Source of the DNA: Candidatus Eisenbacteria bacterium
Lineage (GTDB): Bacteria; Eisenbacteria; RBG-16-71-46
Reading direction: 5' to 3'
Length of the DNA stretch: 64,000 nt
NCBI GenBank assembly: GCA_020847735.1
Contig: JADLBL010000008.1
Location: 62,001-126,000, forward strand
The translations under genes were made by a program, and so were the position numbers. This document shows, piece by piece, positions 26,247 through 34,315 of this stretch. The stretch's first letter is position 1. Each line of letters opens with the position of its first letter. The notes under the pieces are model-generated. The model saw only the letters and a program-made list of their open reading frames with translations. It did no database searches and was not told the DNA's origin.

Positions 26247-27502
26247 TCCGCGACCGAGAGGTCGGTCAGGGCAAGCTCGTAGTTGAGCAGCGCCCGGATG
26301 TATTCGAGCTCGATCGAGCGGAAGGTCCGCAGCGTCTCGAAGAGTTCGAGCCCGTCGATCTGGCCGGTCTGGTAGTTCTGTGTGGCGGTTCGAATCGCGT
26401 CAGCAGCATCGGCCAGCAGCACGCGGTTGAACCGCTGCACCTGCTGTTCGGCGGAGCGGGCGGCCTCATAGGCGTTCCGCACGGCGAGATCCACCTCGCG
26501 TTGTGTGGTTTCCAACCGGGCTCTCGCACCACTCGATGTCGCGTGCGCCTCAGTGATGCGTGACCGGCGGTCTGTCCATGGTGCGAAGGGCAGCGTGAAC
26601 GAGATCTCGCCGCCGATCCCCGGGCTCTCGGAGCCGGGCACTCGGTCAAGCCCGGCACTGATCGAGGCCGAGGGCATCCGGCCGCTACGAGCAAGCCCGA
26701 CCTGCGATTCGCCGCGCTCGACCTCCAACTGTGCGGCTCGCAGACGCGGACGATTCGCCATCGCCGTTGTCAGCAGAGATTGGAGGCTGTCGGCGAGGGG
26801 GACATAGACCAACGAGTCCGCCGGCTCGAGTGGCTCCTCGGTGCCTCGTGCCATGAGGGTGTTTAGCGTTCGGCGATCCTCTTGGAGCGCGCGGAGGCCC
26901 TCCACCGCATCATTCTCAATCCGGGCCCTCTCCGAGCGAGCCCGAAGGACATCCAGGTACCGTGCGCCTCCCGTGCGAAGGCGAGCGCTCACCATCTGCT
27001 CGAAATCGACAGCCGTCCGGCGCAGGCTCTCCAGCCTGAGGAGGCTGAGGGCGTCAGCCTGCAGGCGGCGGTAGGCGCGAGTGGCGTCGCCTCTCAGCTT
27101 GAGGGCGAGGGATGCTCGCGTCGCCTCGGCGATCGCCAGCTCGGTTCGAGCGACCGTCTTGGCGCGACCTCTGGCGCCAGGCGCGCCCAGTTCCTGCGAC
27201 AACCGCACAGAAGTTTCGTGCTCATCGCGACTGACTGGAGTGCCGAGCTTCCCCGCCTCATAGGACAGGCTCGGGGCTTCGAACGCTCCTGCTTGTCCGA
27301 TTCGAGCTCGGGCCGCCTTGATGTCCTGATCGGCGACGCGAAGCCCCGGATTGTGAACCAAGGCCCGGACAACGCACGAGTCGAGAGTCAGCGCCTCGGA
27401 TCGTGCTCGGCCCGGCAGGCCGACCAGCCATGCGCAGAGGCCGACGCATGCGAGACTGGTCCAGAGACGATTGGATCGGTAGAAAGCATGGAAAGGCTGC
27501 AT
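26243..27502 (-). CDS. czcC: CzcC-type outer-membrane factor
   Basis: 419 aa, ATG at 27502 (TTG just before it is ignored), Shine-Dalgarno GGAGGAG. Signal peptide, then two OEP repeats (ALTLDSCVVRALVHNPGLRV at the N-terminus; RLSQELGAPGARGRAK). It provides the outer-membrane channel for the CzcBA pump; it is the first pump gene, 96 bp after the small exported protein gene. Confidence 0.88.
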   Translation of the reverse strand: MQPFHAFYRSNRLWTSLACVGLCAWLVGLPGRARSEALTLDSCVVRALVHNPGLRVADQDIKAARARIGQAGAFEAPSLSYEAGKLGTPVSRDEHETSVRLSQELGAPGARGRAKTVARTELAIAEATRASLALKLRGDATRAYRRLQADALSLLRLESLRRTAVDFEQMVSARLRTGGARYLDVLRARSERARIENDAVEGLRALQEDRRTLNTLMARGTEEPLEPADSLVYVPLADSLQSLLTTAMANRPRLRAAQLEVERGESQVGLARSGRMPSASISAGLDRVPGSESPGIGGEISFTLPFAPWTDRRSRITEAHATSSGARARLETTQREVDLAVRNAYEAARSAEQQVQRFNRVLLADAADAIRTATQNYQTGQIDGLELFETLRTFRSIELEYIRALLNYELALTDLSVAE

Positions 27503-27598
27503 CAAGGGATGGCTCCTCCGGAGAGCGAGTAAGGGACTCGGCCGAAATGGAAACGGCAGCGAGGACCATGTGGTCTCGCGGTCGAACGGCGGAGGAGC

Positions 27599-28024
27599 TC
27601 AGTTTCGGAGGACGGTCGTCCGGGAGGGTGGGAACGCCGGGCGAGAGGATTCGACTTGCGCCACGGCGACCCGCACAGTCGCACCGGTCAGGTCGGCGAC
27701 AGGCGCGCTGCTCGCGTTCAGCGTCAGTGAGGCGAATGACGCGTGCGTGCTGGGCGCCCCGTGGTGCGCGGAGCTGAGGACCTGCTTGCCCATGGGGAGG
27801 TCGACACAACTAGCGCACCCATCCGGCGTCGTGCAGACGCCGGAGTTCTCGAGGTCTCTGCTGGAGGTGGCGGAATAGTCTCCGCACCTGCCCCCTCCCA
27901 CCTCGATCGCCACGTGCCCGTTCGGGGCAACGCACAGCACGGCCCGGCAGGCACCAGCGGGCACACCGGCCAGGACCGCAAGGACCAAGTAGAAATGGGT
28001 CAAGTAGAGGAGGACGGAACGCAT
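27599..28024 (-). CDS. Small Cys-rich exported protein heading the Czc-like unit
   Basis: 141 aa. Signal peptide (LLYLTHFYLVLAVLAGVPAG), then six or so Cys in a pattern (GACRAVLC, GGRCGDY, GVCTT, GCASCVDLP). The GCxxCVDLP-type motif recurs in small secreted proteins upstream of czc genes in other bacteria as I recall, but I cannot name the family. Metal binding or redox sensing is inference. It takes the same operon-leading place as the proteins at 11101-11523 and 1-335. Confidence 0.6.
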   Translation of the reverse strand: MRSVLLYLTHFYLVLAVLAGVPAGACRAVLCVAPNGHVAIEVGGGRCGDYSATSSRDLENSGVCTTPDGCASCVDLPMGKQVLSSAHHGAPSTHASFASLTLNASSAPVADLTGATVRVAVAQVESSRPAFPPSRTTVLRN

Positions 28025-28119
28025 GAGCGTGTGAGGCTAGATGCGTGCCGATGGCTCTGTCAATGCCCATGCGTCGCGGGCGCCCCGACCTTGCTGACAG
28101 GCGAGGGCACGAAGGACTA

Positions 28120-28131
28120 GTCTGTCCAGAC
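28120..28131. promoter_or_regulatory. Dyad at the start of the XRE/ImmA gene
   Basis: GTCTG-TC-CAGAC, perfect 5-bp arms ending 1 bp before the ATG at 28133. Position fits autorepression by the XRE domain of the encoded protein. Confidence 0.4.
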
Positions 28132-28132
28132 C

Positions 28133-29323
28133 ATGTCTCCCACCCCTTCGATCGCTGTGAACCCTGAAGTCCTCCGCTGGGCCCGCGAGGAGAGCGGCTA
28201 CGCGCCCGAACGGGTCGCCACCCGACTCCACGTGAAGGAAGAGCGAGTCCGAGCGTGGGAGAAAGGCGAGAGGCAGCCAACCGAACGCCAGCTCGAGGAG
28301 CTCGCCAAGTTCCTGCGGCGTCCGCTCGGGGTCTTCTTCCAGTCCCGCCCACCTCAGCTCGTTCCGCTTGGGGCCGAGTACAGACGGCTCCCCGGGGTTA
28401 CACCGGGGCAGGAGTCTCCCGAGTTGCGCATCGCGCTTCGCCAGATGCTCGCGCGCAGGGAGAACGCGCTGAACCTCATGGAGGAACTCGGCGAGAAGGT
28501 CGAAACCTTCCCGCTTCGAGCTCGCCTGAGCGAACCCGCGGCCGAGGTGGCTTCCCGTCTCAGGCGCGCCACGGGGATCGACATCGACACCCAGTTTGCA
28601 TGGCCGAACGAGTGGCGCGCCTGGGCAGGTTGGCGTACCGCCGTCGAGGACATGGGCGTCTTCGTGTTCGTGTTCCCGAGCGTCGCCCTCGACGAGGCTC
28701 GCGGCCTCGCCATACTCCGCGACCCCCTCCCCGTTGTCGCGATCAACAGCAAGGAGATGCCTGAGGCACGAGCGTTCACGCTCTTCCACGAGCTGGTGCA
28801 CGTCATGCTTGCCGCCGGCAACGAGGAAGTCCCGGCGATCCGAGAGCAGCGTTCGACCGAGGCGTGGGCGGTGGTGGAGCGCTTCGGCGAAAGCGTGGCA
28901 AGCCACGTCCTGATACCAGAGCAGGTCCTTCGAGCCGCGCTGCCGTCTCAGGGTGCCGATCGCGCCTGGAGTCTGTCGGAGATTCGGGCGCTAGCGAGAC
29001 GCTTCCGGGTCACGCCGCTGGCGATGGCCACGCGACTCCGCGAATCCGGGTTCATGAGTTGGCCCAAGTACAACGCCTGGCGCCGCGAGTGGGACGGTTT
29101 CGTGGCCACCCTCCAGCCGCGACGGGGTGGGTTCGCCACTCCCGTAGAAAAGGCTGTGAACCGGGCGGGCCGGCCTTTCGCCACCCTCGTGCTCGACGCC
29201 CTGGCGGCCAATCGCATCACGTCCGTCGACGCGGCTCGTTATCTCGATCTGAAGTTCGAACACTTCGAGAAGTTGGGCGATCACCTGCGCGAGGGCGCCC
29301 TGGGCGCCGGCGCTGGCGAGTAG
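28133..29323 (+). CDS. XRE-HTH / ImmA-IrrE metallopeptidase (probable antitoxin)
   Basis: 396 aa. N-terminal XRE helix-turn-helix (about 12-62: REESGYAPERVATRLHVKEE), then an ImmA/IrrE-type peptidase domain with zinc site FHELVHVML (about 218-226). Such proteins control phage or element genes by cleaving repressors, or act as antitoxins next to DUF4411 toxins. The DUF4411 gene follows after 7 bp, making a toxin-antitoxin unit the likely reading. It lies at the left edge of the accessory region, with the strand switching from the metal operons. Confidence 0.85.
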   Translation: MSPTPSIAVNPEVLRWAREESGYAPERVATRLHVKEERVRAWEKGERQPTERQLEELAKFLRRPLGVFFQSRPPQLVPLGAEYRRLPGVTPGQESPELRIALRQMLARRENALNLMEELGEKVETFPLRARLSEPAAEVASRLRRATGIDIDTQFAWPNEWRAWAGWRTAVEDMGVFVFVFPSVALDEARGLAILRDPLPVVAINSKEMPEARAFTLFHELVHVMLAAGNEEVPAIREQRSTEAWAVVERFGESVASHVLIPEQVLRAALPSQGADRAWSLSEIRALARRFRVTPLAMATRLRESGFMSWPKYNAWRREWDGFVATLQPRRGGFATPVEKAVNRAGRPFATLVLDALAANRITSVDAARYLDLKFEHFEKLGDHLREGALGAGAGE

Positions 29324-29330
29324 GCTGGCC

Positions 29331-29810
29331 GTGGCCGCAATCTACTCGGTGGATTCCAGCTCGCTGATGGACTGGCAGGCCCGCCACTTCCCCACCGACG
29401 TCTTCGTGGGTCTGGCGTCGAGCATGGACGCTCTGGTTGGAGCCGGCCGTCTTATGGCCCCTGCACTGGTTCGAGAGGAACTCGACAAGGTCGGCACGTC
29501 TGGCCTCAAGCAGTGGACCGACTCGCACGCCGGGATCTTCGTGCGCACAGGGGACCTTCTGGCACCCGCTCAGGCCATCCAGGGCCAGTTCCCAGGGCTT
29601 CTCGATCCCAGAGCCGAGTTCGAGGAGGCGGACGCCTACGTGATCGCGTTGGCCCAGCTGCGCGACGGGATCGTGGTCACGCAGGAGACCCCAGCCTCCG
29701 AGAAGCGCAACCCACGGCGGACACATTTCATTCCCGATGTCTGCCGGGACCTCGGCCTTCCGTGCATCAACCTGTTGGGGCTGATGCGGCGTGAGGGGTG
29801 GCGGTTCTAG
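29331..29810 (+). CDS. DUF4411 PIN-like protein (probable toxin)
   Basis: 159 aa, GTG start 7 bp after the previous stop. PIN-fold acidic residues: IYSVDSSSLMDW (first Asp), REELDKVG, EEADAYVIALAQ (Glu/Asp pair), and VTQETP where Asp is often found. DUF4411 proteins are predicted RNases paired with XRE/ImmA antitoxins. Converges with the HTH gene at 29818. Confidence 0.8.
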   Translation: MAAIYSVDSSSLMDWQARHFPTDVFVGLASSMDALVGAGRLMAPALVREELDKVGTSGLKQWTDSHAGIFVRTGDLLAPAQAIQGQFPGLLDPRAEFEEADAYVIALAQLRDGIVVTQETPASEKRNPRRTHFIPDVCRDLGLPCINLLGLMRREGWRF

Positions 29811-29817
29811 TGCCGCC

Positions 29818-30174
29818 TCACGCTGCACCCTTTTGGGGCCCTTGCGCGGCCTGCCACCGCTTCAACCCGAGCTCCGAGAACCGTAGGGCTTTCCTGGACA
29901 GCCGCCTTGCGAAGGGCAGTCTGGGCGCGTGCCGGTAGAGCCAGCGCGGCGTGACGCCGAGTCGTCCGGCGGCGTCCTCGACCGAGATGAGCCGGTCTTC
30001 CTCCTGCCGCCGGACCGGGCCCGGTTGGGCGATCGATGCCACGCGGGCCGCCAGCGTCGCTTGGATTGCAGCGACCTGAGCGAGCAACACGGCGGCATCC
30101 TCGACCTCGAGCTGATGCACGCGGCCTGGATCGGCCAGTACCGCGGCAAGCAGTGCACTGCGGTCGGAGTTCAT
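29818..30174 (-). CDS. Helix-turn-helix protein (AlpA/excisionase-like C-terminus)
   Basis: 118 aa. ATG at 30174 after GAAAGGGCAGGTC. C-terminal half DRLISVEDAAGRLGVTPRWL followed by YRHAPRLPFARRLSRKALRF is a MerR-like winged HTH of the AlpA/Xis kind, ending SELGLKRWQ. The N-terminal half is helical. Last gene of the long minus-strand run; may act in excision or regulation of the element (inference). Confidence 0.65.
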   Translation of the reverse strand: MNSDRSALLAAVLADPGRVHQLEVEDAAVLLAQVAAIQATLAARVASIAQPGPVRRQEEDRLISVEDAAGRLGVTPRWLYRHAPRLPFARRLSRKALRFSELGLKRWQAAQGPQKGAA

Positions 30175-30316
30175 GACCTGCCCTTTCCGTGATTCAGCGG
30201 CCGGGAGGCGCCGACCCGCTTGAGCCGCAGGTTCAACCTGCAGGCTCGGCGGTCCGGGAAGCCGTTCCGCTTGATCCCGCGCGTGCAGCCGGCGTGTTGC
30301 TCTCAGACTCGTCCGG

Positions 30317-30640
30317 TCACTCGCCGCCAGCCAGCAAGCCCCTGCCGAGGCGTCGAAGCCAACGTGAGCGCAGGCCGTGGTAGAGCACAAAGACACCGAG
30401 CACCAGCACGACGGGCTCGAGAATCACGTGCCCTGGGGGCCAGATCCCGGCCTCGTCCAGCTGAGCGCTGACGGGGTTCGGAGTGCTCAAGGCCACTGCC
30501 AGTCCCACGAGGACCAGCAACGTCTTCGGTTTGAAGCGTGCCAGCACGGACAACGAGTGCCACACCAGTCGTGAGACGCCCACGACGGGAAGCAGCACGA
30601 GCCAAAGGAGCGCGCCCAGGATTCGTCGAGACATAGGCAT
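30317..30640 (-). CDS. Small membrane protein
   Basis: About 107 aa from ATG at 30640 (another ATG at 30634). Three hydrophobic stretches: ILGALLWLVLLPVVGV, TLLVLVGLAVAL and VILEPVVLVLGVFVLY. The middle one ends in NPVSAQ, resembling a signal-peptidase site. No family recognised. Separated by 41 bp from the 61-aa gene upstream. Confidence 0.5.
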   Translation of the reverse strand: MPMSRRILGALLWLVLLPVVGVSRLVWHSLSVLARFKPKTLLVLVGLAVALSTPNPVSAQLDEAGIWPPGHVILEPVVLVLGVFVLYHGLRSRWLRRLGRGLLAGGE

Positions 30641-30681
30641 GTTGGTTACGGTTAGTGAGCCAACGCTCCCGGCCATCTTCT

Positions 30682-30867
30682 TTAGTCCTCTTCGAGTTCG
30701 GCGGTGGCGCTGTCGACACCGCCATCCATGTGGATCGAGTTGTTGCCGTCGTCGATCGCCTCCAGGTCGAGCGCCTTCTCCTCGGCCTCGGCCCCCGAGT
30801 TGGCGATGATGTTGTGGTAGCGAAAGACGTCCCAGCGCCTGACAGTCACGGTGAAGGTCGGACTCAT
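30682..30867 (-). CDS. 61-aa acidic protein
   Basis: ATG at 30867 overlaps the preceding stop (ATGA), with GGGAGAGTGG as Shine-Dalgarno. Sequence starts MSPTFTVTVRRWDVFRYHNI and continues with an acidic helix (GAEAEEKALDLEAID), ending ATAELEED. Not recognised; a beta-hairpin plus helix small fold is plausible. Confidence 0.6.
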   Translation of the reverse strand: MSPTFTVTVRRWDVFRYHNIIANSGAEAEEKALDLEAIDDGNNSIHMDGGVDSATAELEED

Positions 30868-31379
30868 GTCCACTCTCCCAGCGGGTCCCGGGTCACGGGC
30901 ACGATTGTCGCGCCCCCTCCCGCGAGTTGCCGCAACAAGGCCTTGGCCGATCCACCCACGATTTCGTGAAGCATGGTCAGCCAGATCCGGACCGCCTCCT
31001 CCTGCGCGAGTCCGTGGGGCATCGACAGGCGCCACCACTCGCCGGCGAAGGCCAGCGACGAGAGGCGTCGCTTGAGCCAAGACGGCGATAACGTCGTCAG
31101 GGTGAGCACCTCGAGGTGGATGCCGGCGGCGCGGCACCCGACCCAGTACGACAGGTCCGGAACCCAACGGTGGGTGACGATGAGGAACTCGCGGACATCC
31201 CGCCGGCGTCGCGGGTCCAGGCTCGCGAGTCCGCGCGTCCAGCGGGACGAGCCGTCGAGACCGCAGCGCTCGAGTTCCACTTCGATCGCGTCGAGGAGTT
31301 CGGCGCCAAGGTCGGCAGCTCCCTCGAGCAGCAACGAATCTCGTTCCAGGATGAGATCCGCCCGAATCGGCCGACTCAT
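30864..31379 (-). CDS. Uncharacterised protein of the element operon
   Basis: 171 aa. ATG at 31379 overlaps the stop of the replication-relaxation gene. Mostly helical, Leu/Arg-rich; no signal or TM. Not recognised. Fixed in the operon by ATGA overlaps at both ends, so presumably functional with its neighbours. Confidence 0.6.
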   Translation of the reverse strand: MSRPIRADLILERDSLLLEGAADLGAELLDAIEVELERCGLDGSSRWTRGLASLDPRRRRDVREFLIVTHRWVPDLSYWVGCRAAGIHLEVLTLTTLSPSWLKRRLSSLAFAGEWWRLSMPHGLAQEEAVRIWLTMLHEIVGGSAKALLRQLAGGGATIVPVTRDPLGEWT

Positions 31380-32296
31380 GAGCGATCCTCCTCACGCCTC
31401 GGGGCCACGACGTAGTGCGTTTCGTCACGCGGATCGAGAGACACCCAGCCGTGCTCGAGCAGGCTCGTGCTGTGGAGGGCACCTCGTGTCGTGAGCCAGA
31501 TGAAGCGCTTCGCCATCTCGTGCTCCATGGGCATGGAGCCCCATCGGTCCCGAATCGTCTGCACACGAGCAGCGGAGGCCGTTACCACGAGCACCCGGAA
31601 GCCGCGGAGCCCTTCTGGAAGGCCCAGCCGAGCTCGGAGACCATCGAAGGAACCGTTCACAAGGGCGCGAAGGTAGAAGCGCACGAACAACCCGACACCG
31701 CGCTTGGGGTCCCCCACGACCTCAGTCCCGCGATCGATCTCGACGAGGAAGAACGCTTGGCGCTCGCCACGCCGCATGGCGAAGGCGAGGTCCGGCGTAT
31801 GCGTGATGCGCTCCGCCGGCTCGCCGCCGAACGCCACCGTCTCGGCGAGCAGCGCCCGCGGCTGCGCGGCCGCTGCAACAGCCGTGCGATCGGTGTCGGC
31901 GATCACATTCAACAGGTCGACATCCGGCCGCTGGCCGGCCGACAGCACAATGGAGATTCGGAAATCATTGACCTCGAGTTGGTGTCGCAGGAAGTAGGTG
32001 CCCGGCAAAGCGACGGGCCTACATCGCGCGACCGCAGCGCCAACGCCCGGCGTAGCGTTCGCGTTCAGAGTGGCCACTCCCAGCGGCGAGAGCGAGATGA
32101 TCTGTGTCGGCACGCCGTCGCTCCGTCTGCGAACAACCAGCCCGGCCTGCTCGAGGCGACGGAGGCGGCGAAGCGCCGTCTGGGCCGACTGGAAGTGCAG
32201 CCGCTCGAGCTGCTCGCTGGTGAGCAGCCGGTACTCCGCAAGCGAGCGGAGAAGGGAGCGGTCGCGCTCCGTGACGATCGGGCCGGGGCGGGTCAC
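31376..32296 (-). CDS. Replication-relaxation family protein
   Basis: 306 aa. GTG at 32296 overlaps the stop of the ATPase gene. An N-terminal winged HTH (ERDRSLLRSLAEYRLLTSEQ, LRRLRRLEQAGLV) is followed by the Replic_Relax domain with a nuclease-like core (THTPDLAFAMRRGE ... FFLVEIDRGTE). Members occur on conjugative plasmids and ICEs next to the coupling ATPase, as here. Confidence 0.75.
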   Translation of the reverse strand: MTRPGPIVTERDRSLLRSLAEYRLLTSEQLERLHFQSAQTALRRLRRLEQAGLVVRRRSDGVPTQIISLSPLGVATLNANATPGVGAAVARCRPVALPGTYFLRHQLEVNDFRISIVLSAGQRPDVDLLNVIADTDRTAVAAAAQPRALLAETVAFGGEPAERITHTPDLAFAMRRGERQAFFLVEIDRGTEVVGDPKRGVGLFVRFYLRALVNGSFDGLRARLGLPEGLRGFRVLVVTASAARVQTIRDRWGSMPMEHEMAKRFIWLTTRGALHSTSLLEHGWVSLDPRDETHYVVAPRREEDRS

Positions 32297-33885
32297 AGTG
32301 CCTCTCCCGGGTTCAGGCCATTCAGGCCGTTCGTGCGCGGCGCGCGCTCGGCGGTGGCGGCGGGACGCGCGTAGCGGGCGCGAGAGCGGCGAATGACCTC
32401 CTCGCGCACTTTCGGGTGACCGCCCGCGGGTGGCGGAAGCGTCCTGAGCCGGAAGACGCTTCGGCCGATCCGGCACACGGCCTCGCCCGTGCGCAGGCTC
32501 ACGAGCTGCTCCGCCTCCACCGGCATGAGGTGCCCGTCGACTTCGCCGACGAGTTCACGCGAGAGGCGGCGTGCGTCGCTGGCCCCGACCTGAAACGCGA
32601 CAACCGTGCCGACGTTGCCGAGGATCTCGCGCATCAGGTTCTCGCCGATCTGGCCGGTCTGCTGGTGCGCGAGCACGAGTCCGAGACCGTACTTGCGAGC
32701 GCGCGACAGCATCACCTCGTACGAGGTTGCGGCCACGTTCGCGAAACGCTGGAACTCGTCGACGTAGACCATGAAGAGCCGGCGCTGGTGCTGCGGGATG
32801 TTCGCGCGACTCAGTGCTGCGATCTGCAGCTTGGCCACCACAAGCTGCCCGAGCAGTTGGGCGTTCTCCTCGCCCAAGAGTCCATCGGACAGCTTGAAGA
32901 GAATGACTCTCTGCTCGTCCATCGCCCGGCGAACGTTGAAGCTCGGGCCGGGCTGGCAGAGCAGGTTGCGCACCGTGCGCGGCCGCAGGAATCGCCCCAG
33001 GCGATTGACGAGCGAGAGGTGGGCGTCCTTGGGGTAGGCCGAGTAGATGTCGCGCCAAAACCGACGGGTCTCCTCATCTCGGGTCTGCTCGATGATCCAG
33101 CGGCGGAAGCCGTCGTCCTGGCGGTCGAGGAGTCGCTCGATGTCGAGCAAGGTCGTGTTGGGAATCGGCAGCAGAGCGTAGAGGGCCTGCCGCAGAATCA
33201 TCTCCATCCGAGGCGCAGCAGTCGCCGTGTCCTCCGCCAGCCGCTGGAAGATCGCCATCAGCTCGGCGCTCTTGAGGTCGAGGTCCTCGCCCTCGTCTAG
33301 GTGGAGCGGGTTGAACGACACCGGGAAGTTCAGGTCCCCGGGGTCGACGACCACGACGTCGTCCCACCGCGACCTGGGGATGTACGGCAACAACTCGTCC
33401 GAGATCATCTCCGCCTCGGGGGCGACCACGGCGAGCCCGTGCCCCGCCTCGAGGTCTTGCAGGATCATCCGACGCAGCGCGGTCGTCTTGCCGGTTCCGG
33501 TCCGCCCCACCTGGTACTGGTGACGGGCCCGAAGCGAGTCCGGCAACCGAACCGGGATCTCCTCCCCGTCGCGGTCGAGGTAGCCGAGCAGCGGCCCGGA
33601 GATGGACTCTGCTCGGGCATCCAGTTCGGCCCTCAGGTCGGCCGGGGAGATTCCGCCATCGATCCAGCCGCGAATGTCCGACCCCTTGGCGACGTGGCCG
33701 GCGAGGTATCCGCGCGTGCTGTTGAAGTCGCGCAGCACAGCATCGCACTCACGTCGCCGGCGCGCATCGAGTCGCCGGCGGACCAGTGCATGCTCTTCCT
33801 GAGCCTGCCCGTGCCGCGCGTGGATTCGCGAGAGGGCGTACCCGCCAACCCCCAGCGCACCGAGTCCAACCAGCCAGCCATTCAT
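32293..33885 (-). CDS. Coupling-protein-like ATPase (VirD4/TraD superfamily)
   Basis: 530 aa. N-terminal single TM (WLVGLGALGVGGYAL), Walker A GRTGTGKTT (about 130), Walker B LFMVYVDEFQ (about 375) and a HQQTGQ sensor. Family role: hexameric inner-membrane ATPase that feeds DNA or protein into a secretion or conjugation channel. ATG at 33885 overlaps the 53-aa gene. No relaxase or other T4SS genes are visible nearby. Confidence 0.85.
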   Translation of the reverse strand: MNGWLVGLGALGVGGYALSRIHARHGQAQEEHALVRRRLDARRRRECDAVLRDFNSTRGYLAGHVAKGSDIRGWIDGGISPADLRAELDARAESISGPLLGYLDRDGEEIPVRLPDSLRARHQYQVGRTGTGKTTALRRMILQDLEAGHGLAVVAPEAEMISDELLPYIPRSRWDDVVVVDPGDLNFPVSFNPLHLDEGEDLDLKSAELMAIFQRLAEDTATAAPRMEMILRQALYALLPIPNTTLLDIERLLDRQDDGFRRWIIEQTRDEETRRFWRDIYSAYPKDAHLSLVNRLGRFLRPRTVRNLLCQPGPSFNVRRAMDEQRVILFKLSDGLLGEENAQLLGQLVVAKLQIAALSRANIPQHQRRLFMVYVDEFQRFANVAATSYEVMLSRARKYGLGLVLAHQQTGQIGENLMREILGNVGTVVAFQVGASDARRLSRELVGEVDGHLMPVEAEQLVSLRTGEAVCRIGRSVFRLRTLPPPAGGHPKVREEVIRRSRARYARPAATAERAPRTNGLNGLNPGEAL

Positions 33886-34043
33886 GACCAGCGCCTCTCC
33901 GAAGTGAGGTCGATGCCCTCGCCACCCTGTATCTCGACCCCGTACAGGGCCTGTACTTCCGGTCCGTACAGGGTGCGCGGCTGCAACTCTTGGCTCTGCC
34001 GCGAGCTCACCATCGCTCGAAGCGCCCGACTGCCGTGCCTCAT
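33882..34043 (-). CDS. 53-aa protein coupled to the ATPase gene
   Basis: ATG at 34043 overlaps the stop of the 91-aa gene, and its own stop overlaps the ATPase start (ATGA both ends); Shine-Dalgarno GGAGAGG. N-terminus MRHGSRALRAMVSSRQSQEL is basic, and the C-terminal half contains two TLYG/ALYG repeats (RTLYGPEVQALYGVEIQ). Not recognised. Confidence 0.6.
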   Translation of the reverse strand: MRHGSRALRAMVSSRQSQELQPRTLYGPEVQALYGVEIQGGEGIDLTSERRWS

Positions 34044-34315
34044 GGCCTACCTCTCCGCTGAGTGGTGCGTGGGGTCATCCAATGGGCCCTCGCTGGCAGT
34101 TGCGGAGCCCTGACGACTCGGGTGTTCCGCCTCGGCCGGAACTTCCTGACGAAGTGCCATGCCTTGAAGCTCAGATAGCTGGTGACGCCTAAGGCGAGCA
34201 GCACCGGTATCCAAGCGTGGTCACCCTGCACTGAAGCTCGGGCCGCACCGAATACGACAGCGCAGACGAGAAGCAGTCCGGCGAGTCGCTGGGCCGAACG
34301 GACGAGCCGGTCCAT
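34040..34315 (-). CDS. Small two-TM protein
   Basis: 91 aa. ATG at 34315 shares a base with the previous stop (TAATG). Two hydrophobic helices (LAGLLLVCAVVFGAA; IPVLLALGVTSYLSF) and a strongly basic C-terminal tail. Topology suggests an inner-membrane partner of the neighbouring coupling-like ATPase; no family recognised. Confidence 0.6.
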   Translation of the reverse strand: MDRLVRSAQRLAGLLLVCAVVFGAARASVQGDHAWIPVLLALGVTSYLSFKAWHFVRKFRPRRNTRVVRAPQLPARAHWMTPRTTQRRGRP

